In this document: piece by piece, positions 9,201 to 18,200 of the stretch
Layout of the letters: every line of letters begins with the position of its first letter
Numbering within the stretch: the first letter of the stretch is position 1
NCBI GenBank assembly: GCA_000969725.1
Contig: JXSR01S003831.1
Strand: one strand, 5' to 3'
From: Ophiothrix spiculata
Taxonomy: Eukaryota > Echinodermata > Ophiuroidea > Amphilepidida > Ophiotrichidae
DNA: 20,484 nucleotides
Position numbers and translations under genes: made by a program
Notes under the pieces: generated by a model
Databases searched by the model: none
What the model saw: only the letters and a program-made list of their open reading frames with translations
Told to the model about the DNA's origin: nothing

Positions 9201-12200
9201 ATATATATAACAAGTTTTATATTTTTCAATTAGAGCCTATTAATTGTTAAAATGTACACATTGTATGTTACCCGCGTGCATGTGAAAAGAGTGAGGATGC
9301 ACTGTATAGAACGCCACATGGCTGGCGACCTGGGTAGAACAAGGGTAATGCATTTTTCATTTAATATTTTTTGCTATTTCCCGACTTGTTTCAACTTCTA
9401 ATTTAATGCATGTTACTAATATGACTCTTTGTCTACAAACTAAACAACTACAATCATTTATAATAGGCTGAACAAATTTAAACAAGATACATAATATGTC
9501 AGCGACACGAAAATGGCAAAGTTGAACGCTTTATTGGAGCATGAGCCTGTAGTTGAGATGAAACTCAAAATAAAATAGTAATATTGTCCAAGAGTGATAT
9601 TTTAAGAAAATACTGCATTTTTAAAGTTTAGGAAGAATATTCAATACGATACTTGGAGAAAATGGGTTAATTAAATTCATTTATTCAAAGAATTGAATAC
9701 GCCAGAATAAGAACATCCTAACTCCAATAGCTCCCTTCTGTTAATTGTATTTATTAAATATAAATGCATACAAATTTCTGAAAATGCTTTCATATCACTA
9801 AAATAGCATTTCCATGTCAATATCCTAATTATATTGTCACCTTTGACCTTGTGGTTGACTTGTTTAGACATTGTTAGATAATCTTTATAGTACATTGTTG
9901 CCATATTTAAACAGTCATTACAAGAACATCCCAACTCCACGAGCTCCCCTCCGCAACTATATGCTAGGAAAATTATCTAACAATGTCTAACAAAGTCAAC
10001 TACAAGGTCAAATGTGACACTACGACTGGGATAAAGACATGGAAATGCTTTCTAGTGATTTGAAAGCATTTTCAGAGATTTATATGCATTTATATTTTAC
10101 ATAACTTAACAGAAGGCAGTTGATGGAGTTGGATTGTCCTTATTCTAGCGTATTCAATTATATTGATATCTGATTTTCAATTTATTTGCACTATTCAGCA
10201 GGTACAATTTAATAATTCTATAGTATTTTTCAAATGTTGGAAAATCATTGGTTATCACTGTAAACCGAATTAGTTTTATTGAATCAAGCATCGACTCAAA
10301 AAAGAAACAAAATGAATGTAAAACGAAAATACAGTGAAAAGGAAATCGTAACTCATAAGATTTATTAGAAATACGCGCGAATGTTCTTAACAGCAGCACA
10401 TTATTTAACTAAATTCACTTCAAAGTACAATTAATTGTATTCAAAACGCAAGTGAAATTTGCTAAGGTCTCTTTAAATATAGGTGTCTTAATTACCCTTG
10501 TTCTTTTTAGATACTTGCATAAAAATAACATTTTACACTTTGGAAGAGAACACTGCGACGGTTATCCGAAAGCACTCTCCAGTTTGTAAGTATACTTCAG
10601 AATAGACCATATCGAAAATTGACATAATCCCGCCGCTGATAGGGTAAATGCACAGAACCGGACGGGGAATCGGAACTCAGAACGAGGCCAAGTATGATAA
10701 ACACACTAATTGCTCTCGCTCTGAGTTCCGTTCCAATTACGATCCTGTGGATTTACCCCATCAACGGCGGGATTATGTCAATTATTGATATGGTCTATAA
10801 GCTATATAATTTCATTTTGAATCGTACTTCACAAGTTCACATACATTTGTGACCCGTCATATCGAAAGGTACCTTAAGGTCGGCAAAATCAAAATGGATT
10901 TTTTTGGTCTCATCTGAAAGCTGAGATATTAAGCTTTGAAATGACACCTTACTTTTGGTTATTGGACGTTTGGTTGCAAAGTTACATCCAAATTGGCAAA
11001 AGGCATCGGGCTGATTCGGAAAACTATAGTTCTGAGAAAATCGAGTTTGAAGTTTTTGTACTAAGTAAAACTTTAATAGAGAAAAGGAATTTTTAAAACA
11101 TTTGTCTTATGTTTTGGATGTTGAAACCTGATTAATATGATAGAATACACTTCAGAGGTAACATTTCTGATGAAATTAGAAATTTGACCTTGGACGTGAT
11201 TTTTGATTATGCTCAGCTTCAATGGCCCGTATCTCGTAATTTACTATGCCGGTATTAAGGTACCTTTAGATATGACGGGTCACATTTAATACAATTTATG
11301 AATGGAATGTCGTTTTCCTCAGAGCAAAGGCGGTGCTGCTCGGGCAAGACGGGATCCTGCTTGATATTACATGATGGGATAGAGCAGTTTTGTAATGTCC
11401 CATAATGCATCTTGAAAGTACCACAAAAACGGGCATTTCTGCGCGAACGACCATATTTTACTTCATTGTGCGCATAGCATCATTTGGGCAAAACGTAATA
11501 ATGGGGCAAACTACACGAGAGCACGGAATGTACATCCATGTACATCGATGTACATTCCGGGAGTTGAGATTGTGTCTACACAGTGACGCGTCAACCAGAT
11601 GTGGATTCACGCTGCGTATTCAACTGCGCGTATGTGTTAGCGCCTATGGGTTATACCTACGCGTACTATCAAGTCGCTCGTCAACGCGCACGCACACGCA
11701 GTATGTAAGGCGTGACGAACATATCGATTTGAATGTACATGGATGTACATTCCAGGAATCTACATGGATGTACATTCCCAGCTCTCGTGTAGTTTGCCCC
11801 AATATGGTCAACTGAGCGTTTACGGTACTTTCAAGATGCATTATGGAACATAATGAAAGTGGTCTATTGGGGATCGTTATGATGACTTGTATGGGCAAAT
11901 GATTGGAAATGCTAATTATAATCTATTCGCCGGGATATGTCAGTCCCCCTATAGTTTGAACACAGCCAATTGTGTGTGAAAGTTACTGTCAGTTATTATT
12001 ATTGTTGGTAGGGTACATTAAACACTTGTTCTAAAGAATAAACGTGTCTCATCGCGTGTAATCTTGAATCAGTTTATTGAATCGATTGTCGGCGAGTTCA
12101 TATGTGGAAATTTGAAATCAATGTCGTGATTGACAAAATTGTTCAAACAGGATGGGAACTAACAGAAAAAGGGATGGATAATCATTCACCATGGCGTACC

Positions 12201-15200
12201 GCTAACATTTGGAAAAGTTTCCATCTCAAAACGAGATGTCAAATTACTTAATTTTAAAAAAATTGGAGTAAAATTTAAGGATAATTGACGTACTCGCTTG
12301 CAGATTTTTCATGTAAGTCCTCACAGCTAATTTAAAAACAGAAATTTGATATTTCCTCGGGGATAATTTCACCTACATAAAATGATTGTACGGAAAGCTA
12401 TATAGTATGTTATAAAAACAGTTTTAGTAGTCCGGAACAATACAAAGTAAAGCGGGATGCATTTTAAGATATAAGCCATGCTTTTTTTTTTCAATGTCTC
12501 TCGGATATATTATAATGGAGACATTTAATCTAAATAGAACTAGAACAGTATGTATATACAGCTATAGTATGTTATAAAAAACTATTTTAGTAAACCGGAA
12601 TATTAAAAAGTATAAAGAGAAATACATTTCAAGATATAGGCCATGTTTGTTTGTGGGGTTTTTTCCCAAACTCTCTCGGATATATTAAAAAGGAGACAGG
12701 TTATCTAAATGAAACTAGAACAGGAAAGTAAACAGTGTGTATTATATTTCTTTAATTACCCTAACCTGATATTTAGTCAACTTGTTTTTGTTTCTACAGA
12801 CGATTAGACGGAAATAAACTACTTCGACTTCAAGCTGGGGCTTTCAGATCATGCAATCATCTTGTTAATCTGTAAGTAAATCTGTTGTCTGACATTTATC
12901 TTATATAACGGACACAGCTACAGCAATACTTATCTTATACTTATCCCCCGGATTTATCCCAGTAATCTATGGTTTCAAACTCAATTAATTGATACATAAT
13001 GTTTACGAAACAAGTAAAATTGCACATAAGAACACAAACCCTTTTTATTTATTTATTTATTTTATTTTTTGTTTTATTTTTTGTTTGTTTGTTTGTTTGT
13101 TTGTTTTTTTGATGAACTTTTTTTAGACAAATTGGAAAACCGGGTTTATCAATTTAGGCCTTTTAAACTCTGATTTTCTGCTGATAAAGAAAAAAAACCA
13201 TTAACCTTTTATAGGAATCGATTGTCATATTTTCTCATTCGAAAACCTCATATGTCTAAACTACGGTGATTCTATTAAAAGCGAAGTGGGTTTCTTTGTC
13301 CTCTTCTTCTTCTTTGTCCGCTTCTTTGTGCATCAAAATAAATGTGTCGAGGACTTTACATTTTCCTTCATTTTTTTTTTATAAAATCAAGAAACAATTA
13401 TCTTAAAAGAGCAAATTTAGTTACATTCATTTGAGACACACTTTGTACACTGCAAAAAAGTTGGGCAAAAATCTATCCCTCCCAACTGTTGGGCAAACTA
13501 AAAAAGCACCATAGATCAGACACTTTTTGCGAATTTTTTTATCGATTTTATCCCACAGATGGCAGATGGACTTGCGTTTCCGCTCAAATAGTTTTGCCCA
13601 ACATTAGGTGTAGGATGTGTGCCCAACAGTGTTATTTGTGTTTTGCCCAACGTTGGGAGGGATGTATACTTCATTAACGTTGGGCGAAATCACCCTCAAA
13701 TTGCCCAACTTTCTTGCAGTGTATCACAAATTTTTAAAAGACAATTCTTACCAATTTTTCCCTACGAACTCAATACATTAACATACAATTATGTATTAAT
13801 TTTTATTCCGTTTGAACATAAAGTATCAAAAGCATTTATATTAGCCTTTTTATACTAAATTGCCAAAGACATCTGGGACAAAATTCATGAAACGCTGCTG
13901 ACTCTAGTTGGCTGCTAACTCTTTGTCTACCTATCAAATTTTGGCATGTAGACAAAGAGTTAGCAGCCAACTAGAGTAAGCAGGGTTTCATGAATTTGGA
14001 CCCAGGATAGTAATATGCAACTCATTCAGTTAAAGCATCTTTCACCGAATCAATTTGTCTTAAAAATGTAAGGATCACAAGTAATCAATCAGGGTGCCAT
14101 CTGATATCTAGCAAGCCAACTACACCTGCAACGGACAGATCTCTATATGTGACCGTCCACCCCAAAACAGCAGTAAATGTCAGATATTGTCATTTTCACT
14201 TTTTAAACGTATAACTGAGATAAACGCGTTCAAAGATTAGTAAGCCCTATATTTTCTGTAGATCGTCTTAAGAATATGCCAATTTATTTCACATGTCCTA
14301 TCATTTTCTTGAAATGAAACTTTGCTGGTATTTTGTAGTAAACACTAGGATTGTGAATCTGTCAAGAAGTCAATTTCGGCAAATTACGATCTTGACATGT
14401 ATTTTCACCTGTAGCGCAAAATGAAGTTTCTGTCATTTACTGCTCATACGGGCTGGAAGGTCACATTTTAGATTTCTACCTTCGACATTCGAGCATTGAT
14501 TGTATGTGTCCGTTCACCTGGATCCAGCTGTAAATGCTGTACACATGCAAAATTTGATTTCAATAAAACGATCGATCAGTTCGAAGTATAACTATATGTT
14601 TTGAGAACTATCAACAAAAGATCCTTTACTGATCTTTGAACGCGTTTATATTATTTTAGTTTCACTTTTACTTAATGACCAACTTTTGACCTGAGATAAG
14701 TAAACCAAGTTGGTTTACTTATCTCAGCTTTTGACGGATCATAACTTAAATATCAAGAAGCCGAGAAAAGTTCAATGGGGTGTTAATTCAGTCTTAATAA
14801 CATTGTATTTGCAAATGTTTGAAAAGGTAAAAATGGCAAAATGCTGTATTCATGGCTGGTTCGAGATGAACTGTCCGATATGTGTCCGTAGCATGCCCAA
14901 AGGGGAGTTAGTCGAGGGGAAAGGTCCATTCGAAAAAAATCAAAAGAAAAGAGAAGAAAAATAGTTTTAAAAGTTTTTAAAATTGTTATAAAAACTTGCT
15001 GTGCGCTTGTGAGACCTTTTTATTTTTTATTTATTTTATTTATTTTATTTTGCTTACCACTTTTCAAAAGCTACGTCGAAAATTTTTGGGTGTACATTTT
15101 TTCTTTTTAGTCATGTCATTCGGGGGAAACTGATGGTTGTGCCCCAACAATCAAAACATCCTTGGCAGCCCATTGATATGTGCTCTTTCTTCTCAAATCA

Positions 15201-18200
15201 GCTGTATATATGTATTGAAATGCGGTTAACTTTATTTTGCATTATAAGTAAAATTCAAGCAAAGGTTGTACGAGAGTCATTCAAAAGGTTTAACCAGTTG
15301 TATCATAATTTTTAATCTGTTAAGGGTAGCTATACTGAAAAATTGGCAACAAATAAATAAGAATGTCTCTTACACATAGTGAAAGAAATCGAATCATTAT
15401 CTTTTCCAGATATTTGCAGATGATCTGAAAATGCAATGACAATGCAATGACAATTTTTATGAAAACAGAAGAATGAACATACAATTAAATGGGATTATTA
15501 AAAAAGCTGCCCTGCAACAATACTATTAAAATCACCAAAGACACTGTTTACGAAGAAATTGACTCTAATAAAACAAGAAGGAATCTGCTGGCATATGAAG
15601 CTTTATTTTGTTTGTTTTTTATAGTAGATCACAAGGGAAACTAAATTCAATATTTTGACTGAAACTGTGGAATAGTACTTTTATCTTTAATAGAACAAAA
15701 TTATGATACAAACAGATAGAACTCTTTGGATGACTCGAGTAAATTTTATTATTCTGGAAATTTATATTTTTGGCATATTCACAAACTCCATGCTAGATTC
15801 AGTTCACCTGGAACGTTTAAGCCTCGTCCACCAAAGGGGGTGGTGGTTACCACCTGCCCCTAAAGTATCGTCGCCGATTGCCCCCAAACGCAAAACAAAG
15901 TGACCCCGGGCATCTAAGTAATTGTTTTTACATCCTTTGCGGTCATTTTGATGAAAAAAGTAGGGGTACCACCTTAGGTGGGGGTAGGTTAAGCCGTCAA
16001 AGTCCGTGGGTAGGCGGGGTGATAACCACCCCCTCTCATATAAAAGTCTCCATTTTGAAAAAATATCTGCATGCTAACAAGCTTAAACTAACAGAACATG
16101 TTAGAACTACAATTACCTTTATTCATTAGCAAAAAATCTGATGAAAATCCGATATTTAGAACATTTATAGCGAAAATTCCCCACCCAAAGTACTTTATGA
16201 CGTCATAATTACGTAACGCTTTAACCGATTTTCTTGATTTTGGTATCAATAGAAAAAGGGGACCCTACCCTATACTATGGCATAAAGCAACCACACTCTT
16301 GGAGCGTCAATTTCATTTTCACCGGGGGGGGGGGGGGGGTGGAACCCGCCCTTAGGTGACGATGTAGTAGAAAATAGCTTAGGTGGACGAGGATTAATTT
16401 CAAGAATATGATTAGTAGTATTGAAATGTATCTTTTATTCTGAGGCCGCATTTACGTTCGGTTTGAAATGAACGATCACCTATGTTATACTAGAGCCATC
16501 TTTATTTCTTATATAATAGATCAAGACACCGTTATCGGTGAGAACGTTATCCCTTGCTAATTACTTTGATTCCCATTTTTATTGAACTAGTTCTCCACAA
16601 ATCCATCTATTTCCCGATTTTTAGTAATAGTGTTAAACATGAGATCTATCTAATACTATAGGGATAGCGACTGATTGAGGAAAGACATTCTGACTGGTGG
16701 CAAATATAAAACCATTAAAGACAGACAGATGCAATTAATTTTGAAAATTGGAAAGAATATTGGGTAAAACTTGATGTTTATCTTGATAAACATTGGCATT
16801 TTAGCAAATTGTAAATTCAATACAATTCTAAAGAGTAGGGTATTCTACACGCAATTGTGCTCAGTCCCGTTTCGGCTATTTAGAATTTCAAAATCCACAT
16901 ACTTCTTTTTAGCAGTCATCACGAATTGACGAATTGAAGAATCAATCTTTTTAAAGATCACTTTAAAGGTGTCCCCGGACGATTTGAAATTATCTTCTTT
17001 TTTTCAAATACGTATTTTAAAAAAACATAATATCCCCGCGCTATGAGGACATCGAAAAATCCGGGGGGACATTTAATGTCCCCATAACGCTAGTCGGTTT
17101 ATTAAGCTCATTTTAGATGGGCCATTGCAGTGGAAAATATGATAGGGTATGAGGAATGAGGACCAGGGGTATGTGTTCTGGACTCTTACTCGTTATATAT
17201 CAGTCCCCATACTTATATATTTCAGTACTCATAATGCATTGTATAGTCCTCATAACGCTAATAATTTATTTAAGAATGTAAGGATCTCAGACGATCAATC
17301 AGAGTGCCACCTTCACACAGGAAGTCATTAGCCAGCACCTGCGATGGACTGATCTCTATAATACATTTCTAAATCTTGATAGAACACATTTGAGCATCGA
17401 TTACGCTATTCTGTCGGACGCAGTTGTTGAATTTAGCGTACTCAGTCCTCTGTGGAGTGAACCAATATTTCCACAATATGTTATGTTTCCGCTATGATTC
17501 ATTAATATTTATTTACACTAAAGATGAAAGACACATTTATGAACAACATATCAAAGAAAGAGGTTGATACAACAATTAATTTAGCTGAAAATGTACACTT
17601 TTTCATTGACCTTCAATGCAATGTTTTACGCCAGGGAGTAACATGGAACAGTCTCAATTGACCAATCAGAGGACAGGACATTGAAAAAATGACAGAAATA
17701 ATGGGAATGAAGACTAATGAAAGTAGTGGAAAATAATAAAAAATGCTAGAAAGAGGAAGAAAAAGAAAAGAGATTTTGCAACCACCGAGTTAATTCTTGA
17801 AATGTGAAACACATTACTGATGTTCATATACAAGCAAAATACAGAAACAGTCACATTGGCCCTTAAAAGAAGAGCACTTTTACATACAATAACCTCCACG
17901 TGCAAAAAACAAATATACCAAAGGTATTCAGAAAAACATATATGTTTTATTCCAGACTCATGCTATATAATTGGGATTTGTATTAATGTTTATAATTCTG
18001 AAGTTAAGGGCGAACATTTTTTGCTCAAACTATGTATAATACAAGACACCATTAGCTCTGCGGAATCTATATTAATTTGATTCCAATCTTAGTGAAACTA
18101 GTTATTTATACATGCGTCCATTTCTCAATTTCAAGTTAAAGCGCTAAACATAAGATCTATTTAATACAATAAAGTCAGCGATTGCTTAAGGTATAAAGAC

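Noticed and set aside
9677..10399. Reverse-strand ORFs of 87 and 81 codons
   Set aside because: The first is the arm of the foldback element (repeated E-L-G-C-S from arm copies); the second has no domain or conservation evidence.
11405..11898. Opposite-strand ORFs of 136 and 84 codons
   Set aside because: Mirror images produced by the palindromic Harbinger-like element.
13489..13858. Two overlapping ORFs
   Set aside because: Lie mostly within the MITE at 13448-13721 and consist of its GTTGGGC repeats in translation.
14050..17290. ATGTAAGG strings at 14065 and 17275 as donors of extra LRR exons
   Set aside because: They belong to a dispersed repeat and no LRR-like frame of about 72 nt precedes them.
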